Assembly (NCBI RefSeq): GCF_014191255.1 | Contig: NZ_JACHWH010000004.1 | Span: forward strand, 237,001-301,000 | From: Amycolatopsis bartoniae | Lineage (GTDB): Bacteria; Actinomycetota; Actinomycetes; Mycobacteriales; Pseudonocardiaceae | Reading direction: 5' to 3' | DNA length: 64,000 nucleotides | Shown: one piece after another, positions 24,515 to 33,314 of the stretch | How positions within the stretch are numbered: position 1 is the first letter of the stretch | Layout of the letters: every line of letters starts with the position of its first letter | The notes under the pieces: generated by a model | Databases searched by the model: none | Told to the model about the DNA's origin: nothing | Seen by the model: only the letters and a program-made list of their open reading frames with translations | Translations under genes and position numbers: made by a program

Positions 24515-25909
24515 CTAGTCGCCGGGGTCTTTGGGCTCGTCGGAGGCCTGGACGGGCTCCTCGGCGTCGTCCGGTCCGGACTCCTCCTCGGGCGCTTCTT
24601 CCGGCTGCTCTTCGGGTTCCTCGGACTCCTGCGGCTCCTCCTCGGGCTCCGCCGGGAGGTCCTCCTCTTCCGGCTCCTCGACGGGCTCGGGTTCCGGCTC
24701 CTCCTCGACCACCATCGGCGGCGCGGGCATCCGGCGCGATCCGGCGAGCCAGGCCACCAGGCTCCCGGGCACGGCGATCCACCCGAAGGCCGCCACCGAC
24801 AGCAGCCCGACCGGAACGGACACGGGGTTGAACGGCCCGTGACCGAGCCGCCCGCCCGCGAGCGTGCCCAGCAGGACGCAGCCGAACCCGATGAGCGCAC
24901 CGGCGATCCCGACCGTGCGCAGCCGCGCCCGCGGGTCCTCGTCGCTGTGCCGCAGCGACCAGCCGACGAGCACCCCGACGGCGGCGGGCAGCACCAGCAA
25001 CGCCGGCCACCAGCGCGCGGCGTGCTCCGGCATGCCCCCGAGCAGCGGCAGGCCCGGCAACGTGCCGCCGCGGAACGAGAACGGCGTCAGCGAGACCGCG
25101 CCGACCGAGAACCCCGGCCCGGCGACGAAGGAGAGCGTGGCGACCACGGCGTTGGGCAGATAGCCGACGGACAGCAGCAGCATGCCGACGCTGCTGCCGA
25201 ACCCGGGGGCGTTGGCCGCGAACAGCTGCCCGACGGTGTGCACCGACACGACCAGGCTGACCGTGTACACGATGGCTCCGGCGGCGAGCAGACCCGCCAG
25301 CCCCAGCGCACCGGCCCGCAGGCCGCGCAACGCCACGGGGTCGAGGTACTCGCGCGCGGCCGCGACGATCCCGCAGCGCTTCGCGAGACCGGCCGTCGCG
25401 CACAGCGCGGACACGAACCCGGGCACGAGGAACGCGGTCAGCGGTTCGACGCTGAGCCGCACGTCGCCGACGGTCAGCGCGATGGTGATCCCCGCCAGCG
25501 CGTGGGTGGCGGCGATGGGGGCGACCACGTTCACTGCCTGACCGGGTTCGCGGTAGCCGAGCCGGCCTGCCGCGTGCGCCGCGGACCCGGCGACCAGCGC
25601 ACCGACGCCGATGGTGCCGAGCAACGGCAGGACGCCGAGGTCGCCACCGGTGATCGACACCGGCACCTGGTAGGCCGCGAGCAGCCCGGGACCGGCGGCG
25701 CGCAGCACGCCGAGGACGGAGAAGTGCGAGATCGACGCGAGAGCGGTGACCAGTGCGAACAGCGCGACGACGAGGGCGTAGCCCGCGACCAGCGGACCGA
25801 GGGCGGCCGCGAACACGACCTTGGTGCGTGTGGCGCCGCTCAGCTCACCCGGCTCGCGCAGGCCGGCCACCTCCTCCTCGGCGGGAGTGTGCGGGGTGAG
25901 CAGCTGCAT
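24515..25909 (-). CDS. DUF6350 polytopic membrane protein (PerM-like) with acidic tail
   Basis: A 464-residue membrane protein with about ten predicted helices, starting MQLLTPHTPAEEEVAGL from the ATG at 25909. It corresponds in position and pattern to the mycobacterial PerM (Rv0955), a divisome-stabilising protein encoded just before purN-purH. The last 65 residues form a highly acidic tail of Glu, Pro and Asp (EEPEPEPVEEPEEEDLPAEP and on), which should be cytoplasmic or surface-exposed and unstructured. A role in cell division is inferred from the mycobacterial relative only. Confidence 0.78.
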   Translation of the reverse strand: MQLLTPHTPAEEEVAGLREPGELSGATRTKVVFAAALGPLVAGYALVVALFALVTALASISHFSVLGVLRAAGPGLLAAYQVPVSITGGDLGVLPLLGTIGVGALVAGSAAHAAGRLGYREPGQAVNVVAPIAATHALAGITIALTVGDVRLSVEPLTAFLVPGFVSALCATAGLAKRCGIVAAAREYLDPVALRGLRAGALGLAGLLAAGAIVYTVSLVVSVHTVGQLFAANAPGFGSSVGMLLLSVGYLPNAVVATLSFVAGPGFSVGAVSLTPFSFRGGTLPGLPLLGGMPEHAARWWPALLVLPAAVGVLVGWSLRHSDEDPRARLRTVGIAGALIGFGCVLLGTLAGGRLGHGPFNPVSVPVGLLSVAAFGWIAVPGSLVAWLAGSRRMPAPPMVVEEEPEPEPVEEPEEEDLPAEPEEEPQESEEPEEQPEEAPEEESGPDDAEEPVQASDEPKDPGD

Positions 25910-26012
25910 GCTTCGCACCCTCGCACCTGTTCTGAGCCGTTCGGGTGAGGCACGCCGCCCACGGCCCGTGGCCCAGCGCACACGTCACCCGGTGGTGTGT
26001 GGCCCAGAACGC

Positions 26013-26052
26013 CGGAAAGGGCACCTCGCCATCGCCCGAGATGCCCTTTCCG
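26013..26052 (-). terminator. Intrinsic terminator of the DUF5336 gene
   Basis: CGGAAAGGGCA at 26013-26023 pairs with TGCCCTTTCCG at 26042-26052, with an inner CTCG/CGAG stem. It lies nine bases past the stop of the minus-strand DUF5336 gene. Confidence 0.8.
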
Positions 26053-26060
26053 CCGAACCG

Positions 26061-26777
26061 TCAGCCCTGGTTGCCCTGGTTGCCGAAGCCACCGGGCGGG
26101 GTGCCGGGCTGCTGCTGTTGCTGCGCCCCGGCGTCCGGCTGCTGGGGCTGGTAGAACTGGCCGTGCTGCGGGGCGTAGACCGTCGACTGCGGCGCCGCCG
26201 GCGGGGCGAACTGGGTGCCCTGCGGACCGCCCTGCTTCTCCGGCCCCTGCTGCGGCTGGCCGTACGGGCCCGGCTGGCCGTAGGGCTGGTACGCGGGCCG
26301 CGGACCGGGCGCCGGAGCCTTGATCACGTTGTACTCGAAGAGCAGCAGCGCCACGGAGACGAGCAGCTGCAGCAGGCCCAGGATCAGGATCACCGTCATG
26401 ATGCCCGGGGTGTCGGTGCCCTTGGGCACGTGGACCACGGCGAGGATCGCGTCCAGACCGCCGAGCACGCTGAACAGGACCGCGAACGGCAGGGTCCGCG
26501 GGCCGCGGGGCAGCAGCGCCAGTGCCGCGAGCAGGCCGCCGACCAGCAGGAACAGCAGTGCCTGGCTGGAGCCGTCCGCCTCGTCCGAGAAGCCGAGGAA
26601 GTAGCTGACGACGCCGAGCACCACCACGACGGCGGTGAGGATCATGGGCAGGTTGACGCCCGACAGGCTCGCCCCACCCTGTTGCTGCGGGTAACCACCG
26701 GGGCCCGGGGGCTGGGGGTTGGGTTGTGCGCCGCCACCCTGCTGGGGGTAGCCCGGCCCACCGCTGGGGAAGGTCAT
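26061..26777 (-). CDS. DUF5336 membrane protein with Pro/Gln-rich tails
   Basis: A 238-residue protein from the ATG at 26777. The N-terminus (about 40 residues) and C-terminus (about 75 residues) are low-complexity Gly/Pro/Gln/Tyr sequences; the middle holds four membrane helices (PMILTAVVVVLGVVSYFLGF, LLFLLVGGLLAALALL, LPFAVLFSVLGGLDAILAVV, GIMTVILILGLLQLLVSVALLLF). This layout matches the mycobacterial 34-kDa antigen Rv0954, which sits beside Rv0955-Rv0957 just as here. Function is unknown; a link to division or cell envelope is suggested by context. Confidence 0.78.
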   Translation of the reverse strand: MTFPSGGPGYPQQGGGAQPNPQPPGPGGYPQQQGGASLSGVNLPMILTAVVVVLGVVSYFLGFSDEADGSSQALLFLLVGGLLAALALLPRGPRTLPFAVLFSVLGGLDAILAVVHVPKGTDTPGIMTVILILGLLQLLVSVALLLFEYNVIKAPAPGPRPAYQPYGQPGPYGQPQQGPEKQGGPQGTQFAPPAAPQSTVYAPQHGQFYQPQQPDAGAQQQQQPGTPPGGFGNQGNQG

Positions 26778-26919
26778 GCCGTGCTCCTGTCGTGTTCGCC
26801 CGAAAGAGTGGGTGGCCGCTTTGTCCGAAACGCTAGCGCATCGGACCGCCCTGGCCATCCCTCGGCTATCCGACGTGCGGCGGCGCGAAACGGTTGCGTC
26901 GACTTCCCTGTGAAAGCCG

Positions 26920-26954
26920 ACGCGGCCGGGCCCCGCGAAGGGACCCGGCCGCGT
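26920..26954 (-). terminator. Intrinsic terminator of sucCD
   Basis: ACGCGGCCGGG at 26920-26930 pairs with CCCGGCCGCGT at 26944-26954, about 16 bases after the sucD stop on the minus strand. Confidence 0.8.
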
Positions 26955-26970
26955 TCACCGACTGTTGGTG

Positions 26971-27861
26971 TCAGTGCAGGTTGTTGTACAGCTCCCGGGC
27001 GAGTGCGGCGGTCTCGGACGGCGTCTTGCCGACCTTGACGCCGGCGGCTTCGAGGGCTTCCTTCTTGGCTTGGGCGGTGCCGGCGGAGCCGGACACGATG
27101 GCGCCGGCGTGGCCCATGGTTTTGCCTTCGGGGGCGGTGAACCCGGCGACGTAGCCGACGACGGGTTTGGTGACGTTGTCCTTGATGTAGGCCGCGGCGC
27201 GTTCTTCGGCGTCGCCGCCGATTTCGCCGATCATGACGATGACCTCGGTCTCGGGATCGGCCTGGAACGCTTCGAGGGCGTCGATGTGGGTGGTGCCGAT
27301 GACCGGGTCCCCGCCGATGCCGACGGCGGTGGAGAAGCCGATGTCGCGCAGCTCGTACATCATCTGATACGTCAGCGTCCCGGACTTGGAGACGAGACCG
27401 ATCTTGCCGGGGCCGGTGATGTTGGCCGGGATGATGCCCGCGTTCGACTTACCGGGGGAGATGACGCCGGGGCAGTTCGGCCCGATGATCCGGGTTTTGT
27501 TGCCCTTCGCCACGGCGTGGGCCCAGAAGTAGGCCGAATCGTGCACCGGGATGCCCTCGGTGATCACCACCGCGAGCGGGATCTGCGCGTCGATGGCCTC
27601 GATCACCGCGTCTTTGGCGAAGCGCGGCGGCACGAAGATGACCGACACGTCGGCGCCGGTTTCCTTGATGGCCTCCTCGACCGTGCCGAACACGGTGAGG
27701 TCCTTCCCGGCGAGAGTCACGGTCTGCCCGGCCTTGCGGGCGTTCACCCCGCCGACGATGTTCGCGCCGGCCTGCAGCATCTTGGTCGCGTGTTTGGTGC
27801 CCTCGGACCCGGTGATGCCCTGAACGATGATCTTGCTGTCAGAGTCAAGGAAGATCGACAT
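26971..27861 (-). CDS. sucD: Succinyl-CoA synthetase alpha subunit
   Basis: A 296-residue SucD. The CoA-binding domain holds [20 protein letters not shown], followed by [12 protein letters not shown]; the ligase domain has the phosphorylated histidine in [16 protein letters not shown]. With SucC it interconverts succinyl-CoA and succinate with NTP formation in the TCA cycle. It begins four bases after the sucC stop. The operator in the sucC promoter suggests that the pair is also tied to the CoA-dependent pathway upstream. Confidence 0.95.
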   Translation of the reverse strand: MSIFLDSDSKIIVQGITGSEGTKHATKMLQAGANIVGGVNARKAGQTVTLAGKDLTVFGTVEEAIKETGADVSVIFVPPRFAKDAVIEAIDAQIPLAVVITEGIPVHDSAYFWAHAVAKGNKTRIIGPNCPGVISPGKSNAGIIPANITGPGKIGLVSKSGTLTYQMMYELRDIGFSTAVGIGGDPVIGTTHIDALEAFQADPETEVIVMIGEIGGDAEERAAAYIKDNVTKPVVGYVAGFTAPEGKTMGHAGAIVSGSAGTAQAKKEALEAAGVKVGKTPSETAALARELYNNLH

Positions 27862-27865
27862 TGTT

Positions 27866-29035
27866 CTACGCTCCTGCCGCCGCGAGTTCGGCAGCCTTGT
27901 CCGCCGCGTTGTCCATGGTGTCCACCTGCGTCACCAGCGGGTGGTTCGCCTCGTTGAGGATCCGGCGGCCCTCCTCGACATTGTTCCCGTCCAGACGCAC
28001 CACCAGCGGCTTGGTGGCCTCCTCACCCAGGATCTTCAGCGCTTCGACGATGCCGGTCGCGACCGCGTCACAGGCGGTGATGCCACCGAAGACGTTGACG
28101 AACACCGACTTGACCGCGGGGTCGTTGAGGATGACGTCCAGCCCGGCGGCCATCACCTCCGCGGAGGCGCCGCCCCCGATGTCGAGGAAGTTCGCCGGCT
28201 TCACCCCACCGTGTTTCTCCCCGGCGTAGGCCACGACGTCCAGGGTGGACATGACCAGCCCGGCACCGTTGCCGATGATGCCGACCTCACCATCGAGCTT
28301 GACGTAGTTGAGGTTCTTCGCCTTGGCCTTGGCCTCCAGCGGGTCCTCGGCCTGCTTGTCCACCAACTCCTCATGCCCGGGGTGGCGGAACGAGGCGTTC
28401 TCATCCAGCGTGACCTTGCCATCCAGGGCCACGATCTTGTCCTGCGGGTCACGCACCAGCGGGTTGACCTCGACCAGGGTGGCGTCCTCGGCGACGAAGG
28501 TCTCCCACAGCTTCACCACCACCTCGGCGGCCTGCTCGCGGATCACCTCGGGGAAATTGCCCTGGGTCAGGATCTCCAGCGCCTTGGCCTTGTCGACCCC
28601 GGCGATCGCATCGACCGGCACCTTGGCCAGCGCGTCGGGGCGCTCGACCGCGAGCTGCTCGATCTCCATACCCCCCTCGGCCGAGGCCATCGCCAGGAAG
28701 GTGCGGTTCGCGCGATCGAGCAGGAAGGAGAAGTAGTACTCCTGCGCGATATCCGACGCCTCGGTCACCAACACCCGATGCGTGACGTGACCCTTGATGT
28801 CCAAACCAAGGATCGCTTCGGCCTTCTCCTTGGCCTCGGCCGGGTCCTGGGCCAGCTTCACACCACCGGCCTTACCACGACCACCGGTCTTCACCTGCGC
28901 CTTGACCACAACCTGACCACCGATCCTCTCGGCGGCGGCCTGCGCTTCTTCCGGGGTACTCGCAACGGCACCGGGCAGAACCGGCACACCGTGGGCGGCG
29001 AAGAGATCTCGTGCCTGGAACTCGAACAGGTCCAT
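27866..29035 (-). CDS. sucC: Succinyl-CoA synthetase beta subunit
   Basis: A 389-residue SucC from the ATG at 29035 ([22 protein letters not shown]). ATP-grasp features include [21 protein letters not shown] and the C-terminal [20 protein letters not shown]. No ribosome binding site is visible before the ATG. Instead, a good promoter (TTGTCT, 17 bp, TACACT) places the transcription start at or next to the start codon, so the mRNA is probably leaderless. The spacer of that promoter contains the palindromic operator shared with the 29-37 kb catabolic genes. Confidence 0.95.
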   Translation of the reverse strand: MDLFEFQARDLFAAHGVPVLPGAVASTPEEAQAAAERIGGQVVVKAQVKTGGRGKAGGVKLAQDPAEAKEKAEAILGLDIKGHVTHRVLVTEASDIAQEYYFSFLLDRANRTFLAMASAEGGMEIEQLAVERPDALAKVPVDAIAGVDKAKALEILTQGNFPEVIREQAAEVVVKLWETFVAEDATLVEVNPLVRDPQDKIVALDGKVTLDENASFRHPGHEELVDKQAEDPLEAKAKAKNLNYVKLDGEVGIIGNGAGLVMSTLDVVAYAGEKHGGVKPANFLDIGGGASAEVMAAGLDVILNDPAVKSVFVNVFGGITACDAVATGIVEALKILGEEATKPLVVRLDGNNVEEGRRILNEANHPLVTQVDTMDNAADKAAELAAAGA

Positions 29036-29041
29036 GTGTTC

Positions 29042-29070
29042 AGTGTAGACTGTATGCAGTATGTAGACAA
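29042..29070 (-). promoter_or_regulatory. sucC promoter with operator A in its spacer
   Basis: Minus strand: -35 TTGTCT (29070-29065), 17-bp spacer ACATACTGCATACAGTC, -10 TACACT (29047-29042), then six bases to the ATG at 29035. The spacer holds an inverted copy of the GTATGCAGTAT operator core, so bound repressor would block sigma contact. Predicted leaderless start. Confidence 0.7.
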
Positions 29071-29108
29071 CGAGCGTGCTCCAGCTCACGGGAGCCGGAA
29101 AGCCGTTC

Positions 29109-29126
29109 ACTGTATGCTGTAGTCAG
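29109..29126 (+). promoter_or_regulatory. Operator B upstream of the GntR/FCD regulator
   Basis: ACTGTATGCTGTAGTCAG lies 27 bp upstream of the regulator ATG and matches operator A apart from the right end. It probably mediates autoregulation. Confidence 0.65.
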
Positions 29127-29152
29127 TCGACCACCATCGTCGGGAGTTCAGC

Positions 29153-29896
29153 ATGCCGCCCAGTGAGTTGCCGCAGGACATGGCCGCGCGCCGGATCGAC
29201 CGGCCGGTGCCGCTGCGGGAACGCGTCTACCAGGCAATGCAGGAGCTGATCATCTCCCGTCAGCTGGCTCCCGGGCAGCACCTGGTCGAGAGCGAGCTCG
29301 CCGAGATGCTCGGCGTGTCCCGTCAGCCCATCCGCGAAGCGCTCCAGCTGCTCAACTCCGAGGGCTGGGTGGACCTCCGCCCCGGCTACGGCGCCTTCGT
29401 GCACGCGCCGACGGACACCGAGGTCGACCAGCTGCTGGCCGTGCGATCCATTTTGGAGAGTGAGTCGGCGCGGCTCGCCGCCGAGAACGCCGATACCGCC
29501 GGCATCGAGCGGCTCAAGCAGATCTGCGTCGAGGGTCAGGAGGCGCTCGAACGCGACGACATCGACGCGATGGTCGCCGCGAACGCCGAGCTGCACCGGA
29601 CCGTCACGGAGATGTCCGGCAACCAGGTGCTGCTCGACTTCGTCACCCAGGTCGACCGGCGCGTGCGCTGGTACTACACGCCGATCGCCCGCAAGCGGGG
29701 CCACAAGTCGTGGGAGGAGCACGGGAAGCTCATCGACGCGATCGCCTTCGGCAACGGTGACGAGGCGGCCGAGATCATGCGTGAGCACACCGAGCGGACG
29801 CGGCAGTCCTACCTGGCCGAGCGCGCGAACAAGCCCGCCGAGGAGCAGCCGGTGCAGATCCGGTCACGGCGCAGGCGAACCGTTCCGCGGGGGTAA
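29153..29896 (+). CDS. GntR family regulator, FCD (FadR-type) subfamily
   Basis: A 247-residue regulator. Residues about 15-80 form the winged helix (VPLRERVYQAMQELIISRQL, LVESELAEMLGVSRQPIREAL). Residues about 95-225 form the all-helical FCD ligand domain, with the acidic and histidine positions that bind a metal or carboxylate ligand in this family (NAELHRTVTEMSGN, EEHGKLIDAI, MREHTERTRQ). CGGGAG precedes the ATG. It stands between sucC and the catabolic genes, and four similar palindromes occur in exactly the two promoter gaps around it. I infer that it represses both units and itself, with a small carboxylic acid or acyl-CoA as signal. Confidence 0.88.
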   Translation: MPPSELPQDMAARRIDRPVPLRERVYQAMQELIISRQLAPGQHLVESELAEMLGVSRQPIREALQLLNSEGWVDLRPGYGAFVHAPTDTEVDQLLAVRSILESESARLAAENADTAGIERLKQICVEGQEALERDDIDAMVAANAELHRTVTEMSGNQVLLDFVTQVDRRVRWYYTPIARKRGHKSWEEHGKLIDAIAFGNGDEAAEIMREHTERTRQSYLAERANKPAEEQPVQIRSRRRRTVPRG

Positions 29897-29905
29897 GCCC
29901 GGAAA

Positions 29906-29941
29906 CCGGTTTCGCCCGGGCCGCAGCCCGGGCGAAACCGG
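29906..29941. terminator. Bidirectional hairpin terminator between convergent genes
   Basis: A perfect 15-bp stem: CCGGTTTCGCCCGGG at 29906-29920 and its complement at 29927-29941 with a six-base loop, between the regulator and the convergent acyl-CoA synthetase gene. Confidence 0.85.
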
Positions 29942-29954
29942 AATTCCCCCAGCC

Positions 29955-32078
29955 TCAGAGCAGCCCTGCCGCCCTGGCCCACTGGTACTTCGCGCCGAGC
30001 ACCGCGACCGGGCGTTCGGTGGTGTAGGGATAGGCGATGACGCGGTGGTCGAACAGGTACTCGCTCGCCTTCTCCACCTCGGTGTCCCCGGCGAGCGACG
30101 CGACCACCGGCTTGTCGATCCCCTTCGCCCGGAACTCCTCGACCACGCGGACCGTGAGCTCGGCGAAGACCATGGGCGGGGTCACGATCGTGTGCCAGTA
30201 GCCGAGGACCAGCGCGGAAATGCGGGGGTCTTCGAGGCCCAGCCGGATCGTCGCCTCGTACGTCGACGGTGGTTCGCCGCCGGTGATGTCGATCGGGTTG
30301 CCCGCGGCGCCGAACGGCGGGATGAACCGGCGGAACGCCTCGTCCAGATCCGGTGGAATGTCCATCAGCGACAGTCCGTTGTCGACACACGCGTCGGAGA
30401 GCAGCACGCCCGAACCGCCGGCACCCGTGATGATCACGACGTTCTCGCCCTGCGGCGTCGGCATGAGCGGCAGCGACCGGGCGTACTCCAGCATCTCGTT
30501 GAGCCCCGGCGCCCGCACGACGCCCGACTGGCGCAGGATGTCGTCGTACACCTTGTCGTTGCCCGCCAGCGCACCCGTGTGGGAACCGGCCGCTCGCGCG
30601 CCCATGGCCGTGCGGCCCGCCTTGAGCACCACCACCGGCTTCTTCTTCGTGATGCGCCGCGCCGCGGTGACGAACGCCCTGCCGTCCTTGAGGTCCTCCA
30701 GGTGCATCGCCACGCACTCGGTGTTGTCGTCCTGCTCGAAGAACGTGAGCAGGTCGTCCTCGTCCACATCGGACTTGTTGCCGAGCCCGACGATGGCCGA
30801 CACCCCCATCTTCGTCGTCCGGCTGAACCCGAGGATCGCCATGCCGATCCCGCCGCTCTGCGACGTCAGCGCGACGCCGCCGCGGACGTCGTACGGCGTG
30901 CAGAACGTCGCGCACAGGTTCTTCGGCGTGTAGTAGTAGCCGTAGATGTTCGGGCCCAGCATCCGGATGCCGTACCGGTGCCCGATCTCCACGATCTCGT
31001 CCTGCAGCTCCTGGTTTCCGGTCTCGGCGAATCCGGACGGGATGAGCACGGCCGCGGGAACGCCCTTTTCGCCGCATTCCACGAGTGCCGCGGGCACGAA
31101 CTTCGCGGGCACGGCGAACACCGCCACGTCCACCGGACCGGGCACTTCACCGATCGACGGATACGCGGTGCGCCCCAGTATCTCCCGCGCCTTCGGGTTG
31201 ATCGGGTGGATCGCCCCGGCGTAACCGCCGTTGATCAGGTTCTTCATCACCGAGTTGCCGATCTTGCCCTCGGTGTCCGACGCGCCGATGACCGCGACCG
31301 ACCGCGGGTTCATCAGCCGGTCCATCACGCGCAGGATCTCCTCCCGCGACGGCCGCACCGGCTCGGTCACCTCCTCGGTTTCGACGAGGATCCGCACGTC
31401 GGCCGCGCTCGCGCCATCGGCCGTCGCGAACACCGGGTTCAGGTCGAACTCGCGGATCTCCGGAAAGTCCGTGACCAAAGTGGACACCTTCTGCAGCACG
31501 GCGGCGAGCGCGTCCAGATCGACTCCCGGACCGCCGCGGACACCGTGCAACACCTCGGCTGCCTCGATGCCGTCGAGCATCGACCTCGCCTCCGCCGCGT
31601 CCACCGGCGCCAGGCGGAAGGTGACGTCCTTGAGCACCTCGACCAGCACGCCACCGAGGCCGAACGCGACCACCTTGCCGAACGTCGGGTCGGTGGTCGC
31701 GCCGACGATCACCTCCTGCCCGCCGCCGAGCATCTCCTGCACCTGCACGCCGGTGATCGTGGGGGAACCGTGGTACGCCTTGGCGTTCTCGACGATCTTG
31801 CCGAACGCCTCGCGCACCGCCTGCGCGCCCTGGACGCCGACGACGACTCCGCCGGCCTCCGTCTTGTGCAGGATCTCCGGTGAGACGATCTTGCACGCGA
31901 CCGGGCCGCCGATCTCCTCGGCCAGCGCGGCGGCCTCGTCGGCCGTCGTGGCCAGCCCTTCCCGCGGCGTCGGAATGCCGTAGGCGTCGCAGACCAGCTT
32001 GCCCTCCGGTGCGGTAAGCGCTTCCCGGCCCTCGGCGCGGACCTTGTCGAGGATTTCGCGCACGGCTGCCTTGTCCAT
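29955..32078 (-). CDS. NDP-forming acyl-CoA synthetase (permuted, ATP-grasp first)
   Basis: A 707-residue single-chain acyl-CoA synthetase of the acetate-CoA ligase (ADP-forming) superfamily. The ATP-grasp domain comes first (about 1-235: EAALAEEIGGPVACKIVSPEILHKTEAGGVVVGV), then the CoA-binding domain (about 255-385: NPRSVAVIGASDTEGKIGNSV) and the ligase domains with the active histidine in AGSHTGALAG (about residue 495). The enzyme makes an acyl-CoA from a free acid at the cost of one phosphoanhydride. Its ATG overlaps the stop of the upstream transferase gene (TGATG), so the two are coupled. Substrate unknown; the context suggests a short 2-hydroxy- or dicarboxylic acid. Confidence 0.87.
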   Translation of the reverse strand: MDKAAVREILDKVRAEGREALTAPEGKLVCDAYGIPTPREGLATTADEAAALAEEIGGPVACKIVSPEILHKTEAGGVVVGVQGAQAVREAFGKIVENAKAYHGSPTITGVQVQEMLGGGQEVIVGATTDPTFGKVVAFGLGGVLVEVLKDVTFRLAPVDAAEARSMLDGIEAAEVLHGVRGGPGVDLDALAAVLQKVSTLVTDFPEIREFDLNPVFATADGASAADVRILVETEEVTEPVRPSREEILRVMDRLMNPRSVAVIGASDTEGKIGNSVMKNLINGGYAGAIHPINPKAREILGRTAYPSIGEVPGPVDVAVFAVPAKFVPAALVECGEKGVPAAVLIPSGFAETGNQELQDEIVEIGHRYGIRMLGPNIYGYYYTPKNLCATFCTPYDVRGGVALTSQSGGIGMAILGFSRTTKMGVSAIVGLGNKSDVDEDDLLTFFEQDDNTECVAMHLEDLKDGRAFVTAARRITKKKPVVVLKAGRTAMGARAAGSHTGALAGNDKVYDDILRQSGVVRAPGLNEMLEYARSLPLMPTPQGENVVIITGAGGSGVLLSDACVDNGLSLMDIPPDLDEAFRRFIPPFGAAGNPIDITGGEPPSTYEATIRLGLEDPRISALVLGYWHTIVTPPMVFAELTVRVVEEFRAKGIDKPVVASLAGDTEVEKASEYLFDHRVIAYPYTTERPVAVLGAKYQWARAAGLL

Positions 32079-33313
32079 CAGATGACGCCCTTCGCCTTGA
32101 GGCCCGTGAGCTGTTCACCGAGGCCGAGTTCGCTCCCGTAGATGTCCTCGTTGTGCTCGCCGAGCAGCGGGGAACGCTCGACGTCGACGGGCGAGTCGGA
32201 CAGCTTGATCGGGCAGCCGACGGTGGTGAACTCGCCGCGCTCGGGGTGGTCCACCTTGACCACCATCTCGTTCGTGGCGAGCGACTCGTCCTCGATGATC
32301 TCCTTTGTGGACAGGATCGGGCCACACGGGATGTTGCTGGCGTTGAGTTTCGCGAGCACCTCCCACTTGCTGTGTCCGATGCTCCAGTCCTCGATCAGCT
32401 GGAACATCTTGTCCAGCTTGTTCAGCCGCGCCTCGGGAGTGGCCCACTCGGGGTCGTCGGCCAGGTCGGGCCTGCCGATCAGCTTCGTGATCGGCTCCCA
32501 GCCGACGGGCTGCACGATGACGTAGATGTAGTCGTTCGGCCCACCCGGCGCGCACCGGACCGCCCAGCCCGGCTGGCCGCCACCACTCGCGTTGCCCGAG
32601 CGCGGAACCGTGTCGCCGAACTCCTTGTTGGGGTACTCCTTGAGCGGCCCGTGCGTCAGGCGCTGCTGGTCACGCAGCTTGACGCGGGCCAGGTTCAGCA
32701 CCGCGTGCTGCATCGCGACGGTGACGCGCTGCCCGCGGCCGGTGCGCTCCCGCTGGTACAACGCGGCGAGAATGCCTGCCACAGTGTGGATTCCGGTGCC
32801 GGAGTCACCGATCTGCGCACCGGTGGCGAGCGGGGGCCCGTCCTCGAACCCGGTGGTGCTCATCGACCCGCCCATCGCCTGCGCGACCACTTCGTACGCC
32901 TTGAAGTGCGTGTACGGGCCCTCGCCGAAACCCTTGATGGAAGCGAAGATCAGGCGGGGATTGAGCTCCCGCAGCCTGTCCCAGCCGAAGCCCATCCGGT
33001 CCAGCGCGCCGGGGCCGAAGTTCTCGGCGAGGACGTCGAACCGGGGCAGCAGCTCGGTGAAGATCCGCTTGCCCTCCTCGCTCTTCATGTTGAGCGTGAT
33101 GCTGCGCTTGTTGCAGTTCAGCATCGTGAAGTACAGACTGTCCACATCGGGCAGATCACGCAGCTGCTTGCGCGTGATGTCGCCGCCGGGTGCCTCCAGC
33201 TTCACCACGTCCGCCCCCAGCCACGCCAGGATCTGAGTGCAGGACGGTCCTGATTGGACGTGCGTCATGTCCAGGACGCGCACGCCTTCGAGTGCCTTTC
33301 CCACGACGGTCAC
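32078..33313 (-). CDS. Family III CoA-transferase, formyl-CoA:oxalate CoA-transferase (Frc) type
   Basis: A 411-residue protein very close in pattern to Frc of Oxalobacter: [53 protein letters not shown] (including the catalytic Asp region), [41 protein letters not shown], and [11 protein letters not shown], the glycine loop that closes over the active site. Frc enzymes move CoA from formyl-CoA (or another acyl-CoA) to oxalate or another acid. It lies between the ThDP enzyme (one base away) and the acyl-CoA synthetase (overlap). The acceptor acid in vivo could be oxalate or a 2-hydroxy acid. Confidence 0.9.
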   Translation of the reverse strand: MTVVGKALEGVRVLDMTHVQSGPSCTQILAWLGADVVKLEAPGGDITRKQLRDLPDVDSLYFTMLNCNKRSITLNMKSEEGKRIFTELLPRFDVLAENFGPGALDRMGFGWDRLRELNPRLIFASIKGFGEGPYTHFKAYEVVAQAMGGSMSTTGFEDGPPLATGAQIGDSGTGIHTVAGILAALYQRERTGRGQRVTVAMQHAVLNLARVKLRDQQRLTHGPLKEYPNKEFGDTVPRSGNASGGGQPGWAVRCAPGGPNDYIYVIVQPVGWEPITKLIGRPDLADDPEWATPEARLNKLDKMFQLIEDWSIGHSKWEVLAKLNASNIPCGPILSTKEIIEDESLATNEMVVKVDHPERGEFTTVGCPIKLSDSPVDVERSPLLGEHNEDIYGSELGLGEQLTGLKAKGVI

Positions 33314-33314
33314 C

